A DNA stretch of 64,000 bases. Source: Campylobacter canadensis (GTDB taxonomy: Bacteria; Campylobacterota; Campylobacteria; Campylobacterales; Campylobacteraceae). Made by a program: the position numbers and the translations under genes. Position 1 is the first letter of the stretch; every line of letters begins with the position of its first letter. The stretch lies in contig NZ_CP035946.1 of the NCBI RefSeq assembly GCF_013177655.1, positions 1,116,001 through 1,180,000 of the forward strand, written 5' to 3'. Below are positions 25,306-36,158 of this stretch, piece after piece. Under the pieces are notes generated by a model. The model ran no database searches and had not been told where the DNA came from. It worked only from the letters and a program-made list of their open reading frames with translations.

Positions 25306-28008
25306 CTACTCGTTAAAATTAGCTTTTAAATAAGGAAATATCTCTTCTGCTTCTTTTGGTTCGCTTAAAACATAGCCTTGTGCTTTATTGATTTGTAGAT
25401 TTCTTACAATTTCTAAAATCTCAGTATCACTTACAAATTCAGCAACAACTGCATAATTTTGTTTTTTAGCAAAATCTACAATTAATTTTAAAATATCAGC
25501 ATTTTTGCTGTCTGTTTTAAGACCTTGAATAATACTTCCATCAATCTTTAAGTAATCAAAATTAACCTTTAACAAACGATAAAAATTTGAATATCCACTA
25601 CCAAAATCATCAATTGCTATCTTAGAACCAAATCTTTTTATCTCACTTAAAAAGTATGCTATTTCATCGTACTTTTCAATACCTTCACTCTCTAAGATTT
25701 CAATACATAAATTCTGCGGTTTTGAACATTCTTTTAACTTACTTAAAAAATATTTACTTGTTTCAATATCTACGATATCTGAATTTGCCATATTTATTGA
25801 AAAACAAGCATTTGTTTGCTCAATTAATTCAAACGCCTTTGTCATAACTATTTTTTGAATTTCTTTATAATAACCTACTTTTTTTGCAATTTCTAAGAAA
25901 TAATATGGAGATTTTACATTTCCGTCCTTATCTCTCATACGAACTAATATTTCATAATATTCTACAGGATAAGTAGAATTAGCAATACTATGTACTCCTT
26001 GACAAACAACAAAAAATCCGTTATTTGCAATAGCATAACGAATATCGTTTTCTACTTTTTGTTGATGAGCATATTTTTCTTCAATACCAAGTCTTTTATC
26101 TTTATCATAAATACAAAATGCAGCTCTTGTATTAATTGTTTCATAACTTGCTAAAATAGCTTGAGCTAAACGATTTATAACCTCAAACGAAGAAGAATAA
26201 TCATCGCTATTATAATAGTTTGAATGTCTTGTAATATCACTATCGCTTGAAATACCAATGTTTAATTCAATATCACTTACTTTTTTATCATTATAAAAAG
26301 CTAAATCAAATTTTTGTTTTAATGGGATTTCATCTTGAATATGCTCTGATTTTATTTTTTGCTTATTAAAATGCCAAACGATTGAATATGCAATATTTAT
26401 AGCTTGTTCTTTTGTCTCGCAAGCAATACAAAATTCATCAAGTTGTAAATGATAAAACTTAGTTTGTCCTAAACTTTCTTTAAATTCCGATTGAAAAATA
26501 GCATTTTTTAAAGATTGCACAAAACATCTAATAATATCATCAACAATTACAGTTGAATAATTTAATCTAATATCATTAAAATTATCAATCTTAATATATA
26601 CAAATATCTTTTTTAAATCATTTTTACTATCTTCTTGCAATGCTCTTAAAGAAAGTAAGCCTGTAAGTTCATCTGTGGTTAATTTATTTTTTAAATTATT
26701 TGCTAAGTCTTTATAGGTTTTAATTTGAAAGATTTTTTTAGATACATCAACCTTGTTTATCAGGTCGTAATCAGTATCAATTTCTTTTTTAAATACACTA
26801 AAGAATTTTGTATCTCTATTTGTGTTAATATTATTTTCATTATAAAGTTCTATTTTATTATGACTTTCTTGTACTATTGAACCAAAATTAAATGTTTTTA
26901 AATCTTGCTTATCAAAAATACCTAAAGTATTTAACGAATCATAAAAATTATTTGCTTGCACCTTTCTTGATTGATAGCTTTGCTCTCCAACATTTACACC
27001 GTAAGCAAATGTTTCATTTACAAAACTAATATTGTAATCATCATTATGCTTTTTTACTAAAATTTGCTGAATTGGAGAAAATATAAAAGCTTTATATAAA
27101 ACCCTTACAAGGTTTGAAATCTGCCAAGAATATCTATATAAAAACAATATACATAAAGCAAAAAGCATTAACACAATAGCTGCATTTACTGAGATTTCAT
27201 TTTTATCATTATGTAAAGTGCTTATTTTTGTTTGTGTTTTTTGTAAAATTTCTTGTAATTGAGTGTTTATATCATCAAATTTTAAAATCTGCTCTCTTTG
27301 TTTTCTTAAATCTAATAAACTTTGCAATAAATTATAACCTTGTGAAAAAAAACTAAATAACTCTTCTTGATTTTCTAGTTCTTCATTTAACGACTTTATG
27401 CTTTTCACATTATCTTTTTGCTGAACTATTTTATTTTTTAATTCACTTTTTTTACCTTCAATACTTAATATTAATTGCTTTAACTTATTTTGAATATTTT
27501 TTATTTCATAACTTTGAACTTTATTATTAAAAACAAGCTCTAAAATATCTTTTTTATATGAACTTTTTATATCGCTATCATATAAGATATTAAAACTTTT
27601 ATATTGACTAGCACTGTTTGCTAAAATACTATTAAAATCAACTATATAACCACCCAAAGTATTAAGAGAATTTATAAAAATCGCTTCTTTAGAACTGTCT
27701 AATAAATCAAAATATATAGCCTGTTTTATAATACTTCTTGTTTTTGAGTTTATATCTTCTGTTTGATAATTAATACTATCAAAATCAGTGTAAATTGTTG
27801 GTCTTTCAATATTAAATAACAATTCTTTATTTTCTAAAATCAATGATTTTATTGATTGAGAAAGGTTATTATAAGCATTTATTTTTTGTGTCTTATCTAC
27901 AAATAAAAACAAGCACAATAAAAAAATACTAAACAATAAAACACTAATAAATTTTAATATTTTTAATGCAAAAATTTTAATTTCTAAATTCTTATATTCT
28001 ATATTCAT
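25306..28008 (-). CDS. Membrane GGDEF-EAL protein with degenerate GGDEF site
   Basis: 900 residues. A first membrane helix (about 16-36), a long helical/coiled-coil periplasmic region (about 165-270) and a second helix (about 275-292) precede a GGDEF domain (about 440-630) and an EAL domain (about 650-900). The GGDEF catalytic motif is HLQLDEF, so diguanylate cyclase activity is unlikely. The EAL site reads YEILVRM, FSINMAN, CIEILESEG, IDDFGSGYSN, LKIDGSI, AEFVSD, QGYVLSEP. Most metal ligands are kept, so phosphodiesterase or c-di-GMP binding is possible. The start overlaps the dihaem protein stop by four bases, linking it to the fur-family gene upstream. Confidence 0.83.
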   Translation of the reverse strand: MNIEYKNLEIKIFALKILKFISVLLFSIFLLCLFLFVDKTQKINAYNNLSQSIKSLILENKELLFNIERPTIYTDFDSINYQTEDINSKTRSIIKQAIYFDLLDSSKEAIFINSLNTLGGYIVDFNSILANSASQYKSFNILYDSDIKSSYKKDILELVFNNKVQSYEIKNIQNKLKQLILSIEGKKSELKNKIVQQKDNVKSIKSLNEELENQEELFSFFSQGYNLLQSLLDLRKQREQILKFDDINTQLQEILQKTQTKISTLHNDKNEISVNAAIVLMLFALCILFLYRYSWQISNLVRVLYKAFIFSPIQQILVKKHNDDYNISFVNETFAYGVNVGEQSYQSRKVQANNFYDSLNTLGIFDKQDLKTFNFGSIVQESHNKIELYNENNINTNRDTKFFSVFKKEIDTDYDLINKVDVSKKIFQIKTYKDLANNLKNKLTTDELTGLLSLRALQEDSKNDLKKIFVYIKIDNFNDIRLNYSTVIVDDIIRCFVQSLKNAIFQSEFKESLGQTKFYHLQLDEFCIACETKEQAINIAYSIVWHFNKQKIKSEHIQDEIPLKQKFDLAFYNDKKVSDIELNIGISSDSDITRHSNYYNSDDYSSSFEVINRLAQAILASYETINTRAAFCIYDKDKRLGIEEKYAHQQKVENDIRYAIANNGFFVVCQGVHSIANSTYPVEYYEILVRMRDKDGNVKSPYYFLEIAKKVGYYKEIQKIVMTKAFELIEQTNACFSINMANSDIVDIETSKYFLSKLKECSKPQNLCIEILESEGIEKYDEIAYFLSEIKRFGSKIAIDDFGSGYSNFYRLLKVNFDYLKIDGSIIQGLKTDSKNADILKLIVDFAKKQNYAVVAEFVSDTEILEIVRNLQINKAQGYVLSEPKEAEEIFPYLKANFNE

Positions 28009-28868
28009 CTTTTATCCAAAATTTCTGGTCTTTGCCCTTCTAGGCTTTTTAAAAACGCTAGGATATTCTCCACCTCACTATCTTCTAATATAACTCCAAC
28101 TTGACATACTGCCATTATTTTCACCATATCTTCAAGATTATTAAAAACCCCGCTATATCCATAAGGAGCACTTAAAGTAATATTCCTTAAAGTCGGTACT
28201 TTTACATTCTCAGGCAAAATATCGCATAATGGTGAAAATACTGTATTAATTTTAGCCTTAATATTAGTTCCAAAATTAAAACCACTATGACAGGTATTGC
28301 AGCCATAATATTTAAACAAGGCATAACCTATTTTTGCCTCATCGCTAATTGCTTTATCATCTCCTTTTAAATATTTATCAAAAGGAGCGTTTAATGTTAC
28401 TAAAGCCTTTTCAAATTCTACTAAAGAATTTATAAAATTATCGTAATCAAGTTTAAATCCGTATGAAGAAAATAAATGAGTGTATTTATTATCATTAATA
28501 ATATTATTTTCTATCCACTCTTTATCAACTCCCATATCTTCTTTTAAGGTTCTTATTATTTGCTCTTTTAAATTCCTTTGCGCACCATCTTTAAAAAATA
28601 AATAAGAATAAGCAGCATTTAAAACCGTAGGAGGATTTATTAAATTATCTTTATTTACTCCACTATCATTAGTGCCAGAGCCATCAATATCTAAATTATG
28701 GCAATAATTACAAGACATTTTACGAGAACTTATATTTGTATCAAAATATAATTTTTTCCCTATTTGCGCTAAGTTTTTATCATAAGGAATTGCCTCTAAA
28801 GCCTTTAAACGAAAATCACCACAATACATTAGTGATAAATTAAGAAAAATAAAAAATAAAATTCTCAC
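28005..28868 (-). CDS. Dihaem cytochrome c peroxidase-like protein
   Basis: 287 residues with a signal peptide (about 1-17) and two c-type haem sites, CNYCH (53-57) and CNTCH (189-193). The CCP/MauG family motifs IGKKLYFDTNISS, NPPTVLNAAYSYLFFKDG and VPTLRNITLSAPYGYSG are present. Such periplasmic enzymes reduce hydrogen peroxide with electrons from cytochrome c, or oxidise proteins in the MauG case. It is shorter than typical CCP (320-345). It overlaps both the Fur-family gene and the GGDEF-EAL gene by four bases, suggesting metal- or peroxide-linked expression. Confidence 0.88.
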   Translation of the reverse strand: MRILFFIFLNLSLMYCGDFRLKALEAIPYDKNLAQIGKKLYFDTNISSRKMSCNYCHNLDIDGSGTNDSGVNKDNLINPPTVLNAAYSYLFFKDGAQRNLKEQIIRTLKEDMGVDKEWIENNIINDNKYTHLFSSYGFKLDYDNFINSLVEFEKALVTLNAPFDKYLKGDDKAISDEAKIGYALFKYYGCNTCHSGFNFGTNIKAKINTVFSPLCDILPENVKVPTLRNITLSAPYGYSGVFNNLEDMVKIMAVCQVGVILEDSEVENILAFLKSLEGQRPEILDKR

Positions 28869-29218
28869 TCTTCTTCCTCACATTCATCACAAACACCTTT
28901 TATTAATACTGAATTAATGTGTAAATTATCAATTTTAGGTAAATCAATACCCTTTGTGTGATGGCAAATATCGCATACAAAAAGAGCGTTTGAACCTGTA
29001 TTGAGTTTATAATATCCCTTGCCGTTAATTTCAATTTTTAAAAGTAAATTATTACTTTCAAATAATTCTATATTACGATAAAAAGTAGTCTTATTCATCT
29101 TACTAGCAAAGTCATCGTAACATAAGGCATCTTTTGATTTAATAAACTCATCAATAATCAATAACCTTAAATCAGTAACATTAATCTTATATTTTTGTAA
29201 AAGTTTAACCGCATTCAT
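28865..29218 (-). CDS. Fur-family metalloregulator, probably Zur-like
   Basis: A 117-residue regulator. An N-terminal winged helix with the Fur-type recognition segment MNKTTFYRNIELFESNNLL is followed by a metal-binding domain with two Cys pairs, CDIC (82-85, next to HH) and CDEC (110-113), the structural zinc site of the family. It is shorter than Fur or PerR (about 135-155). It is divergent from znuA with only 109 bases between, and a near-perfect inverted repeat lies there, so control of zinc uptake is the most economical idea. It leads a four-gene operon with a dihaem peroxidase. Confidence 0.82.
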   Translation of the reverse strand: MNAVKLLQKYKINVTDLRLLIIDEFIKSKDALCYDDFASKMNKTTFYRNIELFESNNLLLKIEINGKGYYKLNTGSNALFVCDICHHTKGIDLPKIDNLHINSVLIKGVCDECEEEE

Positions 29219-29257
29219 AAGGCGAATAATAGCAAAAAAAGTTTAAAAAAAAATATT

Positions 29258-29276
29258 AATGCAACTAAGTTACATT
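29258..29276. promoter_or_regulatory. Candidate Zur/Fur-family operator between regulator and znuA
   Basis: A 19-bp inverted repeat AATGCAAC-TAA-GTTACATT (7 of 8 pairs match). It lies 16 bases upstream of TATACT (29292-29297), a likely -10 for znuA, so it would cover the -35 region. Its position between a Fur-family gene and a zinc operon fits an operator serving both directions. Confidence 0.55.
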
Positions 29277-29291
29277 TAAGATATTTTGTAT

Positions 29292-29297
29292 TATACT
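29292..29297 (+). promoter_or_regulatory. Likely -10 box for znuA operon
   Basis: TATACT located 31 bases before the znuA ATG, directly downstream of the inverted repeat. Confidence 0.4.
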
Positions 29298-29327
29298 AGC
29301 AACCTAATTTTAAGAAAGGGAATAATT

Positions 29328-30260
<933 letters not shown>

Positions 30261-31457
30261 CATAAAAGTATTTGCGTGTGCTTTATGCGCATTGCAAATA
30301 CCTAGCGTTCATATTAGTTTTGACCTGCACCATGTAAGCTGGAAATTCAATGAGCAATTTAGTTTAAATCTAATTAACGACTACGATGAGAATGAAAATT
30401 TAAAATTAGATGAAAATGAATTAAAAATAATTGAAGAAAAGTTGCTATCTTACTTAAAGCCAAGAAAATATTTAATGCAATTAAGTTATTATGATTTACC
30501 ATTTGGCTACAGTAAAGAGCTTGATTTTAAAGTTGAAAATGTAAAAGTTAGCTTTGATGGGCTTTTAAAACTTGATTATGATATTATTTATAATTTTACT
30601 CCACAAAATCAAAGAGTTTTAAACCTTAATTTTGAAGATAACGAAGGTTTTTTTAATTTTGCATTTATTGAAAATAAAATTGTAAATAAAGATTTTAATG
30701 TTATTGAAAACTATAACTTAAACGCTGCTTTTTATGAATTTAGCACAGAAAACAAAATAGTAAAAAATACAAAAAGCTTTTCGCAAAACATAGCTTATTT
30801 ATTAAATGCCTTTTTAGAATTATTATTAAAACATTTAAGGCAATTATCAATTTTAGTTTATCCTATAGCATTTGCTTATGGTTTTTTTCACGCTCTTATG
30901 CCTGGTCATTCTAAATTACTTTGTGCAGCATTGTTTTTAAATTCTAAAAAATCAGCTGCAATATTTTCTCTAAAAATAGCATTTTTTCACTTATTTAATG
31001 CCTTCATTTATGCTTTTATTTTTACTAGCTTAAATTATTTAAAATTAAATATAATTTCTAGCTTATTTGTATGTTTATTAGCACTTTTTTTAATTTTTAT
31101 GAAAATTAAAAAAATAAAAATAAGTAAAATAAGCAAAACAAATAATATAAAAAAATTTTACACAAAACATACTCAAAGTAAAATTTTAAATATAATAAAA
31201 AAAGAAAGCGTAATTGATAGTTTTTATGCTTTTGTTTTAAGTTTATTACCTTGCCCTGGTTTAATATTTGTTATTGCTTTAGTTAGTTCTTTTGGTAAAA
31301 TAGCTTTTTTTGCTGCAATTTTAATTGCACTTGGAATGGCATTAGCAATATTTTTAAGTGCTTTTTATGCAAAAAAAATTAATATTTCAAATAAATACCA
31401 ACTTGTATTTTTACTACTAGTTTTTATAATATCTTTAATTGTATTTATAGGAGAATT

Positions 31458-32171
31458 ATGATAAATATTAAAAATCTTTCTTATGCTTATAATAACGATT
31501 TAGTTTTAAGCGATGTTAGCTTTGATGTAAAAAAAGGTGAATTTGTGGGCATTATTGGTCCAAATGGTGGCGGTAAAAGCACTTTGTTAAATTTAATTTT
31601 AAATAAATTAAGTCCAAAAAGTGGCACCATAGAACTTTTAAGCAATAAAATAAGCTATGTAGCACAATATTCAAAGGTAAATGATAGCTTTCCGATTTCA
31701 GTTTTTGATTTAGTTTTAACAGGAATTTTAACAAAAAAATCAACCTTTTTTTACAAAAAAGAAGAAAAGCAAAAAGCACTAAAGGCTTTAGAGCTTACAA
31801 ATATGCTTGCTTTTAAAGATGAATTATATAAAAATCTTAGCGGCGGACAAAAACAAAGGGTGTTAATCTCTCGTGCATTAATTAGCGAATGTGATATATT
31901 ATTACTAGATGAACCTACTGCAAGTATTGATGTTAATGGGCAAATGCAGATTTTTGAATTACTTAAAAACTTAAAAAATATAAGCATACTTTGCGTTTGT
32001 CATGATATAGCTTTAATTAGCTCTTATGCAAATAAAATTATTCATATTCAAAAAAATGCTTACATACACGAAGATTTAACTGCATTTAAAAAGGATAAAA
32101 TAAAATCAATGCTAAAAGCAAATTCACATATTTGTCCTATTGATTTAGTAGGAAAATGCAAATGTTTTTAG
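31458..32171 (+). CDS. znuC: Zinc ABC transporter ATP-binding protein
   Basis: A 237-residue ABC ATPase with Walker A GPNGGGKST, Q-loop VAQYSKVNDSFP, signature LSGGQKQR, Walker B ILLLDEPTAS and switch VCHD. The C-terminal tail ends with a Cys/His cluster (HICPIDLVGKCKCF), perhaps a metal-sensing site. It overlaps the genes on both sides by 4-16 bases within the zinc operon. Confidence 0.93.
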   Translation: MINIKNLSYAYNNDLVLSDVSFDVKKGEFVGIIGPNGGGKSTLLNLILNKLSPKSGTIELLSNKISYVAQYSKVNDSFPISVFDLVLTGILTKKSTFFYKKEEKQKALKALELTNMLAFKDELYKNLSGGQKQRVLISRALISECDILLLDEPTASIDVNGQMQIFELLKNLKNISILCVCHDIALISSYANKIIHIQKNAYIHEDLTAFKKDKIKSMLKANSHICPIDLVGKCKCF

Positions 32172-32980
32172 AATATTTAAAATTAGATTTTATACAAAAT
32201 GCAATCTTAGCATCTTTTTTTATAAGTGTTTTATGCGCAATAATTGGACCTTTAATTTTAGTAAATAGACTAAGTTCAATTGTAGGAGGCGTAGCACATG
32301 CAGCGTATGGTGGAATTGGTATTTCGCTGTACTTTGGAATTAGTGTTATATTTTCATCTTTAGCTTTTTGTATCTTTTGTGCTTTAATAATTGCTTTTTT
32401 ATCAAAACAAAAAAGCAATCAAGATGCTGTTATTAGTGTTATTTGGGCGTTTGGAATGAGTCTTGGATTGCTGCTTAGTGATTTAAGTACGAATTTTAAT
32501 GCAGTGATTTTAAACTACTTATTTGGTGCTATTTTAACCGTTGAAAAAATAGATTTTTATGCAATGATTATTGCTTTACTTATAATCATTCCTTTAGTTT
32601 TTATTTTCTATCGTCAATTAGTTTGTGTTTGTGTAGATAGTGAATTTGCAGGAATTCGCCACATAAAAGCTGATTTAATATATTATTTGATAGTTATTTT
32701 TTCAGCTGTTTGTGTTGTGCTTGGTTTAAGAGTTGTAGGACTTATAATGATAATAGCTTTAATTAGTATCCCAGCTTATATTTCTTTAATGTTTGTAAAA
32801 AGTCTATTTTATAGTATGCTTTTAAGTGCAATTTTAAGTTTTTTATTTTGCTTTTTTGGCTTAATGATTAGCATTGTTTATAATCTAAGTACAAGTTCTT
32901 GCATAATACTTCTTGCTTGTATTTGCTTTGCCATCGCTTATTTAATTAAAAAATTTACAAAATTACATAATTTGTCTTAA
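32156..32980 (+). CDS. znuB: Zinc ABC transporter permease
   Basis: A 274-residue membrane protein of the ABC-3 family (ZnuB/MntB) with eight hydrophobic helices. Family motifs are LVNRLSSIVGGVAHAAYGGIG near the N-terminus and SEFAGIRHIKADLIYYL, GLRVVGLIMIIALISIPAYISL in the second half. It starts within the end of znuC and its 3' end overlaps the convergent trmL by 18 bases. Confidence 0.93.
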   Translation: MQMFLEYLKLDFIQNAILASFFISVLCAIIGPLILVNRLSSIVGGVAHAAYGGIGISLYFGISVIFSSLAFCIFCALIIAFLSKQKSNQDAVISVIWAFGMSLGLLLSDLSTNFNAVILNYLFGAILTVEKIDFYAMIIALLIIIPLVFIFYRQLVCVCVDSEFAGIRHIKADLIYYLIVIFSAVCVVLGLRVVGLIMIIALISIPAYISLMFVKSLFYSMLLSAILSFLFCFFGLMISIVYNLSTSSCIILLACICFAIAYLIKKFTKLHNLS

Positions 32981-33415
32981 AGCTTCAGAGCTAAAAAAAC
33001 CAACACTCATAGCAAGGTTTAGCGACCTTGCATTTTTACCCATTGGAATTAAAAAGGTATTTTCATAAGTTAAAACATCATTGAATTTACTTTTACTAAG
33101 CCCGTAAGTTTCATTACCAAAAATTATAAAATCACCCTTATTAAATTTTGCATTAAAATAAGAATTATTAGATTTAGTACTAGCAAACTTCATTTTATTT
33201 AAATCATTTTTATCTAAAAATTCTTGAGCATTATCCCAAAAAACTGGCTTTAGCTTAAACCAATAATCAAGCCCTGCTCTCATAATTTTTTTATCATCAT
33301 AATCTAAAAAATGAGGTCCAATTAAATGCAAGGTAAAATCTAAATTATAGCAAGTTCTACCTATTGTACCTACATTTGCTGCTATTCTTGGCTCTACTAA
33401 AACAATATTTATCAT
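32963..33415 (-). CDS. trmL: tRNA (cytidine/uridine-34 2'-O)-methyltransferase TrmL
   Basis: A 150-residue SPOUT methyltransferase that methylates the ribose of the wobble base of certain leucine tRNAs with SAM. The trefoil-knot motifs are [20 protein letters not shown], the FGNETYGL loop, and [26 protein letters not shown]. Length matches the minimal TrmL family. Its start overlaps the putP stop by four bases, so the two are probably cotranscribed. Confidence 0.92.
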   Translation of the reverse strand: MINIVLVEPRIAANVGTIGRTCYNLDFTLHLIGPHFLDYDDKKIMRAGLDYWFKLKPVFWDNAQEFLDKNDLNKMKFASTKSNNSYFNAKFNKGDFIIFGNETYGLSKSKFNDVLTYENTFLIPMGKNARSLNLAMSVGFFSSEALRQIM

Positions 33416-34923
33416 TTTAAATTCTTTAGCATTTTTTCGTGAATTAAATATGAATCATCTTTTTTAAGCAAAGAACCAATAATTATAAACACAACAGCAA
33501 CAATAAAAGCAGGAATTATTGAATAAAGCTCAAATATAGCACTTTTAAATAGCATATTTGCCTGAATGCTTTCCCAAATTATTACACAAATAGCCCCAGC
33601 AGCCATTCCTAAAATAGCGCCAAATCTACTCATATTTTTCCAAAACAATGAAAGCAAAATAACAGAGCCAAAAGAAGCCCCAAAACCAGCCCAAGCATAG
33701 CTTACAATTTTTAAAATACTTGAATTTTCATTAGTTGAAAGTAAAAAAGCAATTAAAGAAACTATTAAAACGCTAAGTCTTGAAATAAACATAATAGTTT
33801 TATTGCTTGCATCTTTTTTAAAAATCTTTTTATAAAAATCCTGTGCTAAGGTTGAACTTGATACTAAAAGCTGAGAACTTGCTGTACTCATAATTGCAGC
33901 TAAGATTGCACTTAGTAAAATACCAGCAACCCAAGGATTAAAAAGTATTTGCGACATTAAAATAAAAATCCTTTCAGGGTCATTTAAACTAACATTAGAC
34001 ACTTTTAAATAAGCAATGCCTAAAAATCCAACCATAATAGCGCCAAGCAAAGAAATAACCATCCAAGAAATACCTATAAATGTTGCTTGTTTTATATCAT
34101 TTACACTTTTAATACTCATAAAACGCACTAAAATATGTGGCTGACCAAAGTATCCAAGCCCCCAAGCTAAAGAAGAAATAATAGCAATAATTCCAACATC
34201 GCTGCTTAATGATAAATAATTAATATTGTTGGTAATTGATAAATCTTTTATAACACTTATTGCTTTATCAAAACCACCTATTTCATTAAGCATTGTAATA
34301 GGAACAACAATTAAAGCAAGCATCATTAATAAACCCTGTATTAAATCAGTCCAACAAACTGCTTTATATCCTCCTAAAAAAGTATAAAAAACAATGATAA
34401 AAGTGCCTATTATTAAAGCTGTGTTGTAATTAATTAAAAATAATTTTTCAAATAATTTTGCTCCAGCAACCAGACCGCTTGAAATATAAATAGTAAAAAA
34501 AACTAAAATTACAAAGGCACAAATTATTCTTAAAATGTGTTTTTCATCATTAAATCTACTTTCAAAAAAATCAGGAATAGTTATACAATCTTCTTTAATA
34601 TCAGTATAAATTCTAAGTCTTTTTGCTACTATTAGCCAATTAAGAGTAGCCCCAATACTAAGCCCAATTGCAATATAAGTTTGCCCTAGTCCAAGTGCTA
34701 AAACCGCTCCAGGCAAGCCCATAAGAAGCCAAGCACTCATATCAGATGCACCAGCACTTAAAGCTGATACAACAGGACCCATATTTTTATCTCCTAAAAA
34801 ATAATCATGAGAATTTTTATTTTTACGCCAAAAATAAAAGCCAATAAAAATCATAAGCAAGCTATATAAAATAAAATCAACAATAATAGCTGTGTTAAAA
34901 TGCACAACTTCAAAACTATTCAT
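33412..34923 (-). CDS. putP: Sodium/proline symporter
   Basis: A 503-residue solute:sodium symporter with 12-13 hydrophobic helices. PutP-specific segments are visible: [16 protein letters not shown] at the first loop, [19 protein letters not shown] with sodium-site residues, [24 protein letters not shown] and [18 protein letters not shown]. Proline is a main carbon source for Campylobacter. No putA is adjacent. It is followed by trmL and is divergent from the gnnB gene. Confidence 0.92.
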   Translation of the reverse strand: MNSFEVVHFNTAIIVDFILYSLLMIFIGFYFWRKNKNSHDYFLGDKNMGPVVSALSAGASDMSAWLLMGLPGAVLALGLGQTYIAIGLSIGATLNWLIVAKRLRIYTDIKEDCITIPDFFESRFNDEKHILRIICAFVILVFFTIYISSGLVAGAKLFEKLFLINYNTALIIGTFIIVFYTFLGGYKAVCWTDLIQGLLMMLALIVVPITMLNEIGGFDKAISVIKDLSITNNINYLSLSSDVGIIAIISSLAWGLGYFGQPHILVRFMSIKSVNDIKQATFIGISWMVISLLGAIMVGFLGIAYLKVSNVSLNDPERIFILMSQILFNPWVAGILLSAILAAIMSTASSQLLVSSSTLAQDFYKKIFKKDASNKTIMFISRLSVLIVSLIAFLLSTNENSSILKIVSYAWAGFGASFGSVILLSLFWKNMSRFGAILGMAAGAICVIIWESIQANMLFKSAIFELYSIIPAFIVAVVFIIIGSLLKKDDSYLIHEKMLKNLK

Positions 34924-35045
34924 AAAATATCCTTAATAATAAAAAAGAACTTATCTTAGCAATAAATTTAAAATAAATCGTTTAAGTTATTTATTTTTTA
35001 ATCTATTTTATTTATTATTTGCAAATTAATTTTCAAGGATAAACT

Positions 35046-36128
35046 ATGTTTTCATTCATTAATTTACAAGCACAATATAAAGCATACAAGGAAGAAATTG
35101 ACTTAGAAATAAGCAAAATTTTAAATCAAGCACAATTTATAGCTGCTCCTTGTGTAAAAGAATTAGAAAGCAATTTAAGCAAATATATAAAAATTAAACA
35201 TAGCATTAGCTGCTCAAACGGTACTAGTGCATTACTTGCAGCATTAAATGCTATTGATATTAAAGAAGATGATGAAATAATTACAAGTGCATTTACTTTT
35301 ATTGCAAGTGCTGAAATGATAGCTCTTTGTAAGGCTAAGGTTGTTTTTGTAGATATTAATATGCAAGATTTAAATCTTGATATTAATGAAGTAAAAAAGG
35401 CTATTACTCCTAAAACTAAAGCTATTTTAGCTGTAAGTATTTTTGGTCAAATGCCTAATTTGCTTGAACTTAAAAAAATAGCAGAAGAAAATAACATTTA
35501 TTTAATTGAAGATGCAGCGCAAAGTTTTGGTGCAAAAGATAATAAAAATAATATTTCAGGTAGTATTGCTCATATTTCTACTACTTCGTTTTTTCCATCA
35601 AAACCACTAGGCTGTTATGGTGATGGTGGAGCTGTTTTTACAAATGATGATTTTTTAGCTGAAAAAATAAGATTATTTGTAAATCACGGCTCAAAACAAA
35701 GATATTTACATGAAATAATAGGAGTAAATGCAAGACTAGATAGCATTCAAGCTGCAGTTTTAAATGTTAAATTAAAACATTTTGATGAAGAACTAGCAAA
35801 AAGACAGGAATTAGCAAAAATATATGATGATAATTTAATAAATTGCAAAAAAATAAAAATAAAAGATTCTTACACAAGCGTATATGCTCAATATAGCATT
35901 TTGGTTGATGATAGAGAAAAAATTATAAATGAATTTATTAAAAACGATTTGCCTTATGCTGTGCATTATCCTATGCCTTTACATAAGCAACCTTGTTTTA
36001 AAGAATACAACAAGCTAACACTTAAAAATACAGAATATGTTTGCAAACACATAATCTCTTTACCATTTTGTGCTTTTTTAGATAAAAACAATCAAGAAAA
36101 GGTTATTTCAATGTTTAAAAATTTATAA
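35046..36128 (+). CDS. gnnB: DegT/DnrJ-type sugar aminotransferase, probable GnnB
   Basis: A 360-residue PLP aminotransferase. It opens with FINLQAQYKAYKEEIDLEI, has the PLP phosphate region CSNGTSALLAAL, the Asp in LIEDAAQSFGA and the catalytic Lys in TTSFFPSKPLGCYGDGGA, then NHGSKQRYLHEIIGVNARLDSIQAAVL, typical of UDP-sugar 3-aminotransferases. With the oxidoreductase encoded at 37268-38092 it fits GnnB/GnnA, which make UDP-2,3-diamino-2,3-dideoxyglucose so that lipid A carries amide-linked chains, as in C. jejuni (Cj0504-Cj0505). Here a MetE-like gene separates the pair. Confidence 0.82.
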   Translation: MFSFINLQAQYKAYKEEIDLEISKILNQAQFIAAPCVKELESNLSKYIKIKHSISCSNGTSALLAALNAIDIKEDDEIITSAFTFIASAEMIALCKAKVVFVDINMQDLNLDINEVKKAITPKTKAILAVSIFGQMPNLLELKKIAEENNIYLIEDAAQSFGAKDNKNNISGSIAHISTTSFFPSKPLGCYGDGGAVFTNDDFLAEKIRLFVNHGSKQRYLHEIIGVNARLDSIQAAVLNVKLKHFDEELAKRQELAKIYDDNLINCKKIKIKDSYTSVYAQYSILVDDREKIINEFIKNDLPYAVHYPMPLHKQPCFKEYNKLTLKNTEYVCKHIISLPFCAFLDKNNQEKVISMFKNL

Positions 36129-36158
36129 ATAAAATCAAATTAAAACAAAGGAGAAAAA

